Positions 26,464 to 35,755 of a stretch of DNA of 64,000 bases are shown here, in pieces. The notes under the pieces are model-generated. The model was not told the DNA's origin. It ran no database searches and saw only the letters and a list, made by a program, of their open reading frames with translations. Each line of letters opens with the position of its first letter. The stretch's first letter is position 1. Source of the DNA: Stackebrandtia endophytica. GTDB taxonomy: Bacteria; Actinomycetota; Actinomycetes; Mycobacteriales; Micromonosporaceae. The DNA is taken from the NCBI RefSeq assembly GCF_006716355.1, contig NZ_VFOW01000001.1, forward strand, positions 2,852,001-2,916,000. Reading direction: 5' to 3'. A program made the translations under genes and the position numbers.

Positions 26464-27840
26464 GTGACGGCAATCCTAAGCGTCGTACTCGCGGCCGTCG
26501 CCGCCGCCGGGATGCTCGCGTTGGCGGTGAGCCTGCCGCACCGGTCTCGGCGCGGCTGGTTCCTGGGGGTGGCGGTGCCGCTGTGCGGCATGGTCGCCTG
26601 GACCTACGGCGACAACCCCATGGTCGTGTGGGCGCTGCAGGCGGTGGTCGGTGTGATCGCGCTGGCGGTGACCCACCCGTGGTGGCGCGACGCCGGTGAC
26701 GCGTGGCGGTGGGGGCTGTGCTGGCTGGTGATGCCGACGTGGCTGGCGGGAATGGTCTCGGCCGCGCTGATGACGGAGTGGACGGTGGCGATCCAACGCG
26801 CCGTCTACGCGGGTTTCGCCGCCGTGATCGTGCTGGTCGTCGTCAAGGCCCGCCGTGACATCTCGCTGTCGGTGACCGCCGGTTTCCTGTCCTGCCTGGC
26901 CGCGCTCACCCTGACCGGTGCGACCCAGTTGTTGGCCTCGCAGCGCTGGACGGTCGACAACCCGTTCGGCACCGGCATGGCCGACCGGTTCTGGGGCGGC
27001 GAGCTGCTGGGCTACCACCCCAACTTCATCGCGTTGTGCGCCGTGGTCGTGGCGATCCGGTTGGGGGCCGACACGACGCTGACCCGCCTTCAACGGGGCG
27101 CGGCGTTGGCCGTGGCCTCCGGGTTTCTGATCCTCACCGGATCCCGCACCTCGTTCATCGTCGCGTTCACCGCGGCCGTCGGCTTCGCGATCGCCTACCC
27201 CCGTACCGTCGCGCGGGCCCGTCGGGCGGTGACCCTGGCGATCGCGGTCCTGCCGCTGCTGTTGACCGGGGCGACCTTCGCCGTCTCCGGTGGTGTCGAC
27301 CTGATGTTGAAGGACCGTTACGAGAATCCCGAGGCGTCCGGGGGCGGCTTCATCAACCGGCTGCTGTCGGGGCGGGTCGACATCTGGGAGGACATCCTCA
27401 CCGACTACGCCTCCGGGTCGGCCACCGAGTGGCTGCTGGGCGACACCGCCAACGCGCGGGGCGTGTACTACTCGATCACCGACCCCGAACACCCCGAGTT
27501 CGACACCCAGGCCAAACACACCGCCGACAATGCCCTGGTCGGGGCGCTGTACCGCGGTGGGGTCGTCGGGCTGGTCGGCTATCTGGTCGGACTGTTCCTG
27601 CTGCTGTGGCACTGCGCCCGGCGTGACGCACCACTGTGGGTGTGGTTGACGGTGGCGGCGCTGTTGGTCACCGGTGTCACCGAGGACGAGATCGCTCAGA
27701 CCGCTCCGGCGTGGTTGATGCTCGCCGCCGCCGAGATCGCCGCGGTAGCCGCCGTCAGAGGGCGGCCCGACGACCGATCGAGATTGGAGTCCATCGATTC
27801 TAAAGGGGCTTTCCGTGATGTGGCGGATACGCCCCGATGA
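26464..27840 (+). CDS. O-antigen ligase/polymerase-like (Wzy-type) membrane protein
   Basis: 458 residues from GTG 26464, with GAGGA 6 bases upstream. There are 10-12 membrane helices with a long external loop between about residues 275 and 365 that carries charged residues (DRYENPEASGGGFINRLLSGRVDIW and H-T-A-D-N near its end), as in Wzy/O-antigen ligase proteins, where arginines and a histidine in this loop are functional. It would polymerise lipid-linked repeat units outside the membrane. Its start is only 26 bp from the divergent glycosyltransferase start. Confidence 0.8.
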   Translation: MTAILSVVLAAVAAAGMLALAVSLPHRSRRGWFLGVAVPLCGMVAWTYGDNPMVVWALQAVVGVIALAVTHPWWRDAGDAWRWGLCWLVMPTWLAGMVSAALMTEWTVAIQRAVYAGFAAVIVLVVVKARRDISLSVTAGFLSCLAALTLTGATQLLASQRWTVDNPFGTGMADRFWGGELLGYHPNFIALCAVVVAIRLGADTTLTRLQRGAALAVASGFLILTGSRTSFIVAFTAAVGFAIAYPRTVARARRAVTLAIAVLPLLLTGATFAVSGGVDLMLKDRYENPEASGGGFINRLLSGRVDIWEDILTDYASGSATEWLLGDTANARGVYYSITDPEHPEFDTQAKHTADNALVGALYRGGVVGLVGYLVGLFLLLWHCARRDAPLWVWLTVAALLVTGVTEDEIAQTAPAWLMLAAAEIAAVAAVRGRPDDRSRLESIDSKGAFRDVADTPR

Positions 27841-27990
27841 GGACGATTACTCCAGCATCAACCGGATGGCCAGAGTTCGTCCCCGAATGGGCGCCGGGTT
27901 TTCGTGGCACACTAAAGTGCATTCGTGCGCCGCGCCAACCCGTCGCGTCGATGAACCAATCCGGTCGGTACCTTGGCCAATCTGGTTATA

Positions 27991-28200
27991 AGAACTCGTC
28001 CGGTAGATCTGGACAAGTTCTTGATGACACGCGTGAGTGGTGGTGTGGTCTTGGATGCGGAGCGTCAAGGCGGATGCAAGGCGGAGGAGGAGCTCGTACC
28101 GGGTTTGCACGTGCGACGACAGCGCCGCCAGGCGCCGCATTCGGCGGTCCGAGCAGGCCCCACTACCGACATCCGGAATAACCAGACGCTCACTAAGGAT
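27991..28200 (+). repeat. Interspersed repeat, copy B (longest copy)
   Basis: About 210 bp. The first 70 bp (AGAACTCGTCCGGTAGATCT ... TTCTTGATGACACGCG ... GGTCTTGGATGCG) match copy C (47791) at roughly 80 percent with one indel. The middle (CGCCAGGCGCCGCATTCGGCG) matches copy A (13166). The end (ATAACCAGACGCTCACTAAGGA) matches the ends of both. The terminal AAGGA serves as the likely ribosome binding site of the next gene. It fills most of the 362-bp gap 27841-28202; the rest shows nothing else. Confidence 0.6.
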
Positions 28201-28202
28201 GT

Positions 28203-29744
28203 GTGGTGACCACTAGCTTGCAGCGTCCCACGACGGGACGCCGCCTGACCGAGACGCGAGTGAGTGTGAACGTCGAACCGGTGACGAACGGGGTGCCCCG
28301 GTCGGCATGGATGCGGAAGTCCTCCGCCGCGACCTGGCACCGCCCCTACGCCACCCTTCTGCTCACTCTGGACTTTCTGGCCGCGGTGACCGCCAGTGCC
28401 GTCGCGGTCGTGTTCACGCCATACCCCACCGTCGGTTTCCAAGGCTGGAACGGCTCCACCGAACCGGTCTTCTACGCGATCGCCTATTGGGCACTGCCCC
28501 TGACGTGGCTGCTGGTCCTGTGGGGCAACGGCGCCTATGACCGCCGGTACCTCGGCATCGGGACCGACGAGTTCAAACGGGTCGTCCGCGCGTTCGTCAC
28601 CGTGGTGTCCATCGTGTCCGTCCTTGCGCTGATGATCAAGACCGACCTGTCCCGGTTGGCGGTGTTCACGGCGTTGACCGTGACGCTGATCCTCATCGCG
28701 CTCACCCGGTTCCTCGCCCGCCGCGCGCTGTACATGATGCGCGCCAAGGGTAAGGCCGTACAGCGGGTCCTGCTGGTCGGTTCCTACCCCGAAGCCCTCG
28801 AAGTGCACCGCGCCGTCACCCGAGCCTCCCAGGCCGGCCTCATCCCGGTGGGCATCTATCTGACCGAGGGAGCCGCGTCGGTGCGCGGCATCAGCACCCC
28901 GGTGCCGACCTTCGCCAACCGCGACGTCGTCTCGTTGGCAGCCGACCTCGACGCCGACACGATCGCGGTGTGCGGCAGCGCCAGTGCCGAACCCGGGGAG
29001 CTTCGCCGACTGGCCTGGCAACTCGAGGGCACCGGCCGCGACCTGGTCGTGGCTCCACAGTTGACCGACATCGCCGGCCCCCGAGTTCACATCCGGCCCG
29101 TCGAGGGCCTGCCACTGCTGTATGTGGAGGAACCGACGCTGGCCGGCGTGTCCTGGCTGGTCAAGACGGTCCTGGACCGCACCTGCGCACTCATCGGTCT
29201 GATCCTGCTGTCTCCGCTGCTGCTGGCCATCGGGATCAGCATCAAGGCGACCAGCCCCGGGCCGGTGTTCTTCCGCCAACCGCGCGTCGGCATGGAGGGC
29301 AAGACGTTCCGCTGTTGGAAGTTCCGCACCATGTACATCGACGCCGAAGAACGCCAGGCCGCGTTGATGATGCAGAACGAATCCGACGGACTGCTGTTCA
29401 AGATCAAAGACGACCCCCGGGTCACCTCGATCGGCCGGTTCCTGCGCCGGACCTCGTTGGACGAGCTCGCCCAGTTGATCAACGTGGTCAAGGGCGAGAT
29501 GTCGTTGGTGGGGCCCCGGCCGTTGCCCGCCGAGAACGGCGACTTCCTGGGCGACGTCCGGCGGCGGCTGCTCGTGCGTCCCGGGATCACCGGGTTGTGG
29601 CAGGTGTCGGGTCGCTCCGACCTGTCATGGGATGACGCGGTTCGGCTGGACCTCTACTACGTCGACAACTGGTCGTTGACCGCCGACCTGCAGATCCTGT
29701 TCCGCACCGTCGCGGTCGTGCTGCGGCGCAAGGGCGCCTACTGA
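28203..29744 (+). CDS. Polyprenyl-phosphate sugar-1-phosphate transferase (exopolysaccharide initiation)
   Basis: 513 residues; GTG 28203 or 28206, with AAGGA just upstream. The N-terminal half has four to five membrane helices and a Rossmann-like CoA-binding-type domain (RVLLVGSYPEALEVHRAV). The C-terminal bacterial sugar transferase domain follows one helix (CALIGLILLSPLLLAIGI) and carries GPVFFRQPRVGMEGKTF, CWKFRTM, DDPRVTSIGRFLRRTSLDEL, VGPRPLP and RPGITGLWQVSGRSDL. These are the active-site blocks of WbaP/WcaJ/CpsE enzymes, which place the first sugar phosphate on undecaprenyl phosphate. It is the initiating step of the locus. Confidence 0.93.
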   Translation: MVTTSLQRPTTGRRLTETRVSVNVEPVTNGVPRSAWMRKSSAATWHRPYATLLLTLDFLAAVTASAVAVVFTPYPTVGFQGWNGSTEPVFYAIAYWALPLTWLLVLWGNGAYDRRYLGIGTDEFKRVVRAFVTVVSIVSVLALMIKTDLSRLAVFTALTVTLILIALTRFLARRALYMMRAKGKAVQRVLLVGSYPEALEVHRAVTRASQAGLIPVGIYLTEGAASVRGISTPVPTFANRDVVSLAADLDADTIAVCGSASAEPGELRRLAWQLEGTGRDLVVAPQLTDIAGPRVHIRPVEGLPLLYVEEPTLAGVSWLVKTVLDRTCALIGLILLSPLLLAIGISIKATSPGPVFFRQPRVGMEGKTFRCWKFRTMYIDAEERQAALMMQNESDGLLFKIKDDPRVTSIGRFLRRTSLDELAQLINVVKGEMSLVGPRPLPAENGDFLGDVRRRLLVRPGITGLWQVSGRSDLSWDDAVRLDLYYVDNWSLTADLQILFRTVAVVLRRKGAY

Positions 29745-29960
29745 TCCGGGCCGGGAAACCGGTGATATCCGACAATTCGACGCGACCGGGCGATTTCAGC
29801 GATCCGCGAAACCATCGGTCCGAAATGTCACCGAAACCCCCGATTCGCCGTCCGGTTAGTCCGAAATATCTCCTCGGTGGGTCGGGCCGATCCGTCGACG
29901 CAAGAGGCCACTCCGCGCGGCCTCGCCGCGAGGTGCACGGCCGGATGGGCATCCGGGTCG

Positions 29961-29966
29961 TAACCT
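29961..29966 (+). promoter_or_regulatory. -10 element (TAACCT) for leaderless start at 29974
   Basis: TAACCT is followed by 7 bases and ATG 29974. The 229-bp gap before it shows no gene. Confidence 0.5.
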
Positions 29967-29973
29967 GGACGAT

Positions 29974-31122
29974 ATGACCGACTCCAACCGTTCCGGCTCT
30001 CGCCGCTCGTACCGCGCCACCGCCGGGGTACCGGCCGGCGGCGGCACCGCTGCCTCCGGCAGCCGGTCCGGTACCACCCGGGGCGGTAAGACCTACGGTC
30101 GCGGAACCGGTCGCCGCGTCCCCGCCCCCGGCTCCCGGGCCCACAGGTTCGTGATCGTCGCCCTGGTGCTGTCCGTGCTGGCCACCCTGGGCGGCATCGG
30201 CGGCTGGGGCTACCTGAACTCGCTCAACGACGGGCTGGACCGTCTCGACGCGTTCTCCGAGCTCAACGACCGACCCGACAAGGTCGTCGAGGGCAGCCTG
30301 AACGTCCTGGTACTGGGCAGCGACTCCCGCAACCCCGACTCGACCGAGGGCTCCCGCGCCGACACCATCATGATGATGCACATCCCCGCCGACGGCGCCG
30401 CCGCCTACATCGTGTCGCTGCCGCGCGACCTGTGGGTCGAGGTGCCCTCCAACGGCGCCGACTGGCCGGGCGGAATGAGCAAACTCAACTCGGCGCTCTC
30501 CCACGGCGGACTGCCGTTGATGGTCAAGACCGTCGAAAACTACACCGGCGTACGCATCGACCACCTCATCGAGATCGACTTCAACGGTTTGAAAGCGGTC
30601 GTCGACGCCCTCGGCGGCGTCACCATGGACATCGAGCCCGCGACCGGTTTCGACACCCTGGTGTCCATCCACAAGCCGTACCGGGAGTTCGCCGCCGGAA
30701 AACAGGAACTCGACGGTGAGGAGGCCCTCGACTACGTGCGGCAGCGCAAACAGTTCGCCATGGGCGACTTCGCCCGCATGCAGCACCAGCAGGACCTATT
30801 GATGGCCATGATGGACAAAGCCACCAACGCCGGGATCATCGGCGACCCCAACACGCTGACCTCGTTCCTGGAGTCGGTGATCAACGCGGTCCGCGTCGAC
30901 GAGGAATTCGATCTGGTATCGACCGCACTACAGTTCTCCAACCTGCGCGGCAACGACCTGACCTTCGTCACCAGTCCCAACCTGGGCTCGGAGAACATCA
31001 ACGGCGAAGACGTCGTGGTGTCCGACGGTGACACCGCCATCGGCATGTATCAAGCCATCACCAACGACAAGATGTCCACATGGGTCAAGGACAACCCCGA
31101 CGCGATCAAGGGCGGCGAATAG
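29974..31122 (+). CDS. LCP (LytR-CpsA-Psr) family cell-wall polymer ligase, copy 1
   Basis: 382 residues. A basic, Gly/Ser-rich cytoplasmic tail (1-57) is followed by a membrane helix (58-80) and an external LCP domain. LCP landmarks: LNVLVLGSDSRNPDSTEG.RADTIMM (polyprenyl-phosphate binding site with Asp/Arg), VSLPRDLWVEVP (key Arg), KLNSAL, and LDYVRQRK...DFARMQHQQ (second Arg cluster). These enzymes transfer lipid-linked glycopolymers to peptidoglycan. Unlike copies 2 and 3, it lacks the paired external cysteines. First of three consecutive LCP genes. Confidence 0.92.
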   Translation: MTDSNRSGSRRSYRATAGVPAGGGTAASGSRSGTTRGGKTYGRGTGRRVPAPGSRAHRFVIVALVLSVLATLGGIGGWGYLNSLNDGLDRLDAFSELNDRPDKVVEGSLNVLVLGSDSRNPDSTEGSRADTIMMMHIPADGAAAYIVSLPRDLWVEVPSNGADWPGGMSKLNSALSHGGLPLMVKTVENYTGVRIDHLIEIDFNGLKAVVDALGGVTMDIEPATGFDTLVSIHKPYREFAAGKQELDGEEALDYVRQRKQFAMGDFARMQHQQDLLMAMMDKATNAGIIGDPNTLTSFLESVINAVRVDEEFDLVSTALQFSNLRGNDLTFVTSPNLGSENINGEDVVVSDGDTAIGMYQAITNDKMSTWVKDNPDAIKGGE

Positions 31123-31224
31123 CCCGAAATCCCCACCCGACGCGATCGACTGCCTAGACTGAATCCTCGCGGTTCACCCCGCCGCACCGAAACCACCACC
31201 CCGTGAAGGTGATGAGGACGATGC

Positions 31225-32307
31225 ATGCGCAGGCGACGTGGAACCCGTCGATGGACGAGCCCCGAAGCTCCATGGTGGGCCAAGGTCATGGTCTCGGTCG
31301 GCGCGATACTCATGATCCTGTCACTGGGGACGGTCGGTTACGCCGGCTCCCTGCTGGACCGGCTCAACACCGCGGTCGCCACCGAGGACCTGCTGGGCGA
31401 CGGAAACGGCGGAGCGGGCAACGCGGTCACCGGGCCGTTGAACTTCCTCATCATCGGGTCCGACATGCGCGACGACTGGAACAGCGCGCACTCCGACTCC
31501 ATCATGATCCTTCACGTCAACGAACGGCTCGACCGCGCCACCATCGTGTCGGTACCCCGCGACCTGTACGTGCCCATAGCCGACTGCGGCACCCTGTACT
31601 TCAGTCCCTGCCAGTCCAAGATCAACGACGCGTTCGCCGCCGGCGGCAACAACGCGGCCGCCTCGGTGCAGAACCTCGCCACGACACTCACCGATCTCAC
31701 CGGCGTCACCTTCGACGGCGCGGCCATGATCAACTTCGACGGGTTCGCCGATCTGGTCACCGTCCTGGGCAGTATCGAGTTGTGTATCCCCTTCGACATG
31801 GTGCTGGCCCACCCGCGCGGTACCCCGGTCGAGGAGGGCTGTCGTGACTACGACGCGACGACCGCTCTGGGGATCGTCCGGGAACGCTACTCCTACGGCC
31901 CCGAAACCCCCGGTTGGACGCCGGAGTGGGGAATGGGCGACTTCGGTCGGCAACACATGCAGCAGCACTTCATCAAGCAACTTCTCGACCGTGCCAAACA
32001 ACAGGGGTATCTGACCGATCCCACCAGGATCGGCCCGCTGATAGAGACCATCGGGGATCAACTGCTCATCGACCTGGGCGGTCGATCGATCACGGAGCTG
32101 GCGTTCGGGCTGCGCAACATCAACCCCGCCGACCTGGCCACCGTCCGCATCCCCAGCGAACCGGCCGACATCGGCGGGACCTCGTACGTCATGACTCAAC
32201 CGGGCGCCCAGCAGGCGGCGGCGACCGCGCTGTACACGGCACTGCGAAACGACGATCTCGACGCCTGGATCAGGAACAATCCTCATTGGACCAACCGGGG
32301 CGGTTGA
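31225..32307 (+). CDS. LCP family cell-wall polymer ligase, copy 2
   Basis: 360 residues from ATG 31225, with GAGGA 8 bases upstream. A basic start and a membrane helix (about 19-41) precede the LCP domain: LNFLIIGSDMRDDWNSAHSDSIMI, VSVPRDLYVPI, KINDAF, LGIVRERYSYGP and FGRQHMQQHFIKQLL. Two cysteine pairs absent from copy 1 (IADCGTLYFSPC and ELCI...EEGC) probably form disulfides outside the cell and are shared with copy 3. Copies 2 and 3 are each other's closest relatives. Confidence 0.9.
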   Translation: MRRRRGTRRWTSPEAPWWAKVMVSVGAILMILSLGTVGYAGSLLDRLNTAVATEDLLGDGNGGAGNAVTGPLNFLIIGSDMRDDWNSAHSDSIMILHVNERLDRATIVSVPRDLYVPIADCGTLYFSPCQSKINDAFAAGGNNAAASVQNLATTLTDLTGVTFDGAAMINFDGFADLVTVLGSIELCIPFDMVLAHPRGTPVEEGCRDYDATTALGIVRERYSYGPETPGWTPEWGMGDFGRQHMQQHFIKQLLDRAKQQGYLTDPTRIGPLIETIGDQLLIDLGGRSITELAFGLRNINPADLATVRIPSEPADIGGTSYVMTQPGAQQAAATALYTALRNDDLDAWIRNNPHWTNRGG

Positions 32308-32399
32308 CCTCTCCGGTAACGGTTCTCGACCTCCACCATGCAACCTCGACCGGCCGCACCGGCGTCATCACTGTGAGCCGGTCAACGGAAGAGGCGAAC

Positions 32400-33458
32400 A
32401 TGGCCAAACACGTGCGAAAGGTCCAGCGGGTCCCCCGGTGGGCGATACTCATGTCAGGTGTCGGTGCCGTCGTCATGCTCGCCGTCATCGCCACCCTCGG
32501 ATACACGGCGTTCGTTCGAACCGCGATAGACGATGCGCTGCAGGAGGAGTCTCTACTACCCGACATCGCCGACAGCGACGCCGACGGCATCACCGGCCCG
32601 CTCAACCTGCTGCTGGTGGGCGCCGACCTGCGCGTCGACAAGCACAACGCGGCGCTGGCCGACACGATCATCATCCTGCACATCAACAAGAACCTCGACA
32701 CCGCAACACTGATTTCGCTGCCCCGTGACCTGCTGGTCGACATCCCCGACTGCGGACCCGGCCCCGGTGGAGATCCGTGCCAGGACAAGATCAACGCCGC
32801 CTACTCCTTCGTGGGGCCCGAAGTATCGGACTCGATGTCCAACCTGGCCACCACCATCACCAATCTCACCGGAGTCACCTTCAACGGTGCCGCCGTGGTC
32901 AACTTCGAGGGATTCATGAGCACCGTCGAGATGTTCGGCGGCATCGAACTGTGCCTCACCGAGGACCTCTACACCGAGCACGGATCCGGCTTCTATCCGC
33001 AGGGCTGCAACGAATACAACCCGCAGGACGCGTTGAGCATCGTCCGAGAACGTAAGAACTGGCCCGACGGCGACTACGGCAGGCAACGGATGCAGCAGCA
33101 CTTCATCAAGCAGTTGCTGAAACGCGCCGAGGAAGAGGGTTACCTGAGCAACCCGATGAAGGTGACCACCCTGATCGAGAAGATGACCGGACAGATCGTC
33201 TACGACCTCGGTCCGTTCGACCCGGTGGACTTCGCGGTGGCGCTGCGCCACGTGAAACCCAGCAAGATGGACATGGTGAAACTGCCGTCGCATCCCGAGA
33301 ACATCAACAACGTATCCTATGTGGTCATAACGCCGGGAACCGATGAGGAGACCCGATCCGAGGCCCTGTTCAAGGCCATTCGCGACGACACCCTCACCGA
33401 ATGGATCGCCGGCAACCCCGACTACATCAACACCGACCCCAAGACGCAGACGGAATAG
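32400..33458 (+). CDS. LCP family cell-wall polymer ligase, copy 3
   Basis: 352 residues from ATG 32400 with AGAGG upstream; the frame is open further 5' but overlaps copy 2. The helix at about 16-38 is followed by LNLLLVGADLRVDKHNAALADTIII, ISLPRDLLVDIP, KINAAYSF, LSIVRERKNW and YGRQRMQQHFIKQLL. The same two cysteine pairs as copy 2 are present (DCGPGPGGDPC and ELCL...PQGC). Having three LCP proteins downstream of the initiating transferase suggests that several acceptor sites or polymers are served. Confidence 0.9.
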   Translation: MAKHVRKVQRVPRWAILMSGVGAVVMLAVIATLGYTAFVRTAIDDALQEESLLPDIADSDADGITGPLNLLLVGADLRVDKHNAALADTIIILHINKNLDTATLISLPRDLLVDIPDCGPGPGGDPCQDKINAAYSFVGPEVSDSMSNLATTITNLTGVTFNGAAVVNFEGFMSTVEMFGGIELCLTEDLYTEHGSGFYPQGCNEYNPQDALSIVRERKNWPDGDYGRQRMQQHFIKQLLKRAEEEGYLSNPMKVTTLIEKMTGQIVYDLGPFDPVDFAVALRHVKPSKMDMVKLPSHPENINNVSYVVITPGTDEETRSEALFKAIRDDTLTEWIAGNPDYINTDPKTQTE

Positions 33459-33575
33459 TGTGCGGGCCCGACGCAGCAACGGTTCAGGCCGCTTCGGATA
33501 CGGTTTTTAGACCGGGAACCCGCACCGGGCCCGAGAGTATGTCGGTGCCGCGTCGGGTGGAACCCGATCGAATCT

Positions 33576-33607
33576 CCCCTGCGACCGACCCGTGTCGTTC
33601 GCAGGGG
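33576..33607 (+). terminator. Probable terminator after the LCP genes
   Basis: CCCCTGCGA and TCGCAGGGG form a 9-bp outer stem, with CGAC/GTCG inside the loop extending it. It lies 118 bp past the last LCP stop. Confidence 0.5.
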
Positions 33608-33680
33608 TCCTCCAACCTCCACCCCTAATTTGATCGTATCCTGCGCCACGCATGGCGTGTCCAGCTCTGATTTGGGGGCC

Positions 33681-33707
33681 TGTGGACAGCCGACGGATTG
33701 TGGATAA
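33681..33707 (+). promoter_or_regulatory. DnaA-box-like pair
   Basis: TGTGGACAG (33681-33689) and TTGTGGATAA (33698-33707) in the same orientation within the 367-bp gap between the LCP genes and the oxidoreductase. Nothing else is recognisable in this gap apart from the terminator. Confidence 0.4.
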
Positions 33708-33825
33708 CCCACTGTGGAGGTTTATCGGCCCGCCGGCGCCCGAACACACGCGGCGACGTTCCACACAGCGGACGACCACCCGTGGAAACCGAGTCGAACG
33801 GTCGAGGCCTCTCGACGAGCCGCCG

Positions 33826-34800
33826 CTACCGCGTCAACAGGATCTTTCCCAGGTGGCCGCCGGCTTCCATGGCCTCGTGGGCGGCCGGTGCCTCCGACAG
33901 TGGGATCCGCTGAGCGACAACCGGTTTGACCAGTTGACGTGCGACCAACGGCCAGACCTCTCGCGCCACCGCGTCGATGATGCGGATGCGGTCGATGAGC
34001 GGCCGGGCGCGCAGTCCCGCCGCCGAGATCCGCCCCCGCTTGACCAACAGGGCTCCCAGGTTCAGCGTCGCCGACCTGCCACCCTGCATCCCGATGACGG
34101 CGAGCCGACCGCCGAAGGCCAGGGTCTTGATGTTGCGCTCCAAATAGGACGCACCCATGTTGTCCAGGATGACGTCGACGCCGCGATTGTCGGTGTGGTC
34201 GGCGACGACGGCGACGAAATCCTCGTCGCGGTAGTCGATGATGAGTTCGGCGCCCAATCGCCGCAGCGCGTCGGCATGGTCGGCGCGCGCCGTGGTCAGG
34301 ACTCGGGCACCGAAGACGGTCGCCAACTGGATGGCCACGGTCCCGATACCACCGGCACCACCATGGACCAAAATCGACTGTCCCTTATCGAGCTCAGCGA
34401 TATCGAAGACGTTCGACCAGACGGTGGCGGCGGCTTCGGGCAGCCCCGCCGCGTCGACGAGGTCGACACCGGTCGGCACCGGAAGCACCAGTCCCGCGTC
34501 GACCACCACCCGTTCGGCGTATCCACCACCCGACAACAGGGCACACACCCGATCACCCACCTGCCACGCCGTGACGTCCTCACCTACGGCGGCGACCGTG
34601 CCGGAACACTCGAGGCCGGGCACCTCCGACGCACCCGCCGGGGGCGGATAATGCCCTTGACGCTGGAGCAGGTCGGCCCGGTTGACTCCGGCCGCGGCCA
34701 CCTCGATCAACACCTCACCGGGCCCGGGAACCACTTCGGGTGTCTCGCGCCACCGCAGCACCTGCGGCCCGCCTGGTTCGGAGATCTCCACCGCGTACAT
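33826..34800 (-). CDS. NAD(P)H:quinone oxidoreductase (zinc-free MDR family)
   Basis: 324 residues. Medium-chain dehydrogenase/reductase fold: the N-terminal catalytic domain has GVNRADLLQRQGHYPPP and PGLECSGTVAAVG. The cofactor domain has ILVHGGAGGIGTVAIQLA, the nucleotide-binding loop. The catalytic zinc cysteines of alcohol dehydrogenases are missing, as in quinone oxidoreductases of the QOR/PIG3 type. It probably reduces quinones or enones with NADPH. It is leaderless (TAGGAT 6 bases before the ATG) and unrelated to the surrounding polysaccharide genes. Confidence 0.88.
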   Translation of the reverse strand: MYAVEISEPGGPQVLRWRETPEVVPGPGEVLIEVAAAGVNRADLLQRQGHYPPPAGASEVPGLECSGTVAAVGEDVTAWQVGDRVCALLSGGGYAERVVVDAGLVLPVPTGVDLVDAAGLPEAAATVWSNVFDIAELDKGQSILVHGGAGGIGTVAIQLATVFGARVLTTARADHADALRRLGAELIIDYRDEDFVAVVADHTDNRGVDVILDNMGASYLERNIKTLAFGGRLAVIGMQGGRSATLNLGALLVKRGRISAAGLRARPLIDRIRIIDAVAREVWPLVARQLVKPVVAQRIPLSEAPAAHEAMEAGGHLGKILLTR

Positions 34801-34806
34801 ACCTCG

Positions 34807-34812
34807 ATCCTA
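34807..34812 (-). promoter_or_regulatory. -10 element (TAGGAT) for leaderless start at 34800
   Basis: On the minus strand TAGGAT is followed by 6 bases and ATG 34800. GAGG within those 6 bases is too close to act as a ribosome site. Confidence 0.45.
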
Positions 34813-34932
34813 GAGGTCCCCGGTGGTGATGAGCGGCGGTCCATCGCGACGGCGACCACTGACCAACCACGTCGGCGGTGAGGGCAACGCTGAACACCGG
34901 TCAACCGCTTCGATTGGGTACTCTGGCCATCG

Positions 34933-35715
34933 ATGTCAGACAATTCCGATGCTATTGGCCGATTTCGATGCTGCGGTGTGCTCATCGACGGTCACGCGCC
35001 TGCCTCCGCAACCCGGGCACTGCTGGAATCCCGCTACGGCACCGCGCGCGGCACGCACCTGTGCAACGCCTACACGTTGTCGTTGGCGCTGCGGGACGAC
35101 CGGTATCGCGAACTGTTGAACGAGGCCGACATCAACTTCTCCGACGGCCACTACCTGGCCATGGTCGGTAAGAAACGCGGCCACGAGGCGATGACCGAGC
35201 GGGTCTACGGACCCGACCTGATGTTCAACACGATGGACCAGGGGCGCGAGCTCAGGTTGAAGCACTACCTGTACGGCGCGTCGCCGGAGACCGTCGCCAA
35301 GCTGAAGGTCGAGCTGGAGGCGAAACTGCCCGGCGTCGAGATCGTGGCGGCGGAGTCCCCACCGTTTCGGCCGTTGACCGAGGCGGAGCTCGACGACCTC
35401 ACCGAACGCGTCTCCGACGCCAAACCCGACCTGTTCTGGGTGGGACTGGGAACGCCCCGACAGGACGAGTTCGTCGCCCACCACACGAAACGACTGCGTT
35501 GCACCCTGGTGCCGGTGGGAGCGGCGTTCGACTTCTGGTCCGGCAACAAGCCGATGGCTCCCGCGTTCGTTCAAAAACACGGCTTGGAATGGGCCTACCG
35601 GCTGGCGACCGAACCGCGCCGCCTGTGGAAGCGGTACCTGATCGGCAACACCGCTTTCATCTACGGGGTGGCCACCGATTCACGTCGTAACCGACGTCTG
35701 GACACCGCGCCCTGA
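34933..35715 (+). CDS. WecG/TagA/CpsF family glycosyltransferase
   Basis: 260 residues. Family signatures: HLCNAYTLSLALRDDRYRELLNEADINFSDGHYLAMVGK (the N/S-D-G donor region), ERVYGPDLM, then YLYGASPETV and GLGTPRQDEF (catalytic loop), GVGAAFDFWSG-type sequence (VGAAFDFWSGNKPMAP), and the C-terminal EWAYRLATEPRRLWKRYL. These GT26 enzymes add ManNAc or ManNAcA to a lipid-linked acceptor in teichoic acid and capsule synthesis. The sugar here is not certain. It is preceded by TACTCT 8 bases before the ATG. Confidence 0.9.
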   Translation: MSDNSDAIGRFRCCGVLIDGHAPASATRALLESRYGTARGTHLCNAYTLSLALRDDRYRELLNEADINFSDGHYLAMVGKKRGHEAMTERVYGPDLMFNTMDQGRELRLKHYLYGASPETVAKLKVELEAKLPGVEIVAAESPPFRPLTEAELDDLTERVSDAKPDLFWVGLGTPRQDEFVAHHTKRLRCTLVPVGAAFDFWSGNKPMAPAFVQKHGLEWAYRLATEPRRLWKRYLIGNTAFIYGVATDSRRNRRLDTAP

Positions 35716-35755
35716 GCGCGCCCGCTTTCGCAGGCACGCCCGTGCCCGTCGGCCG

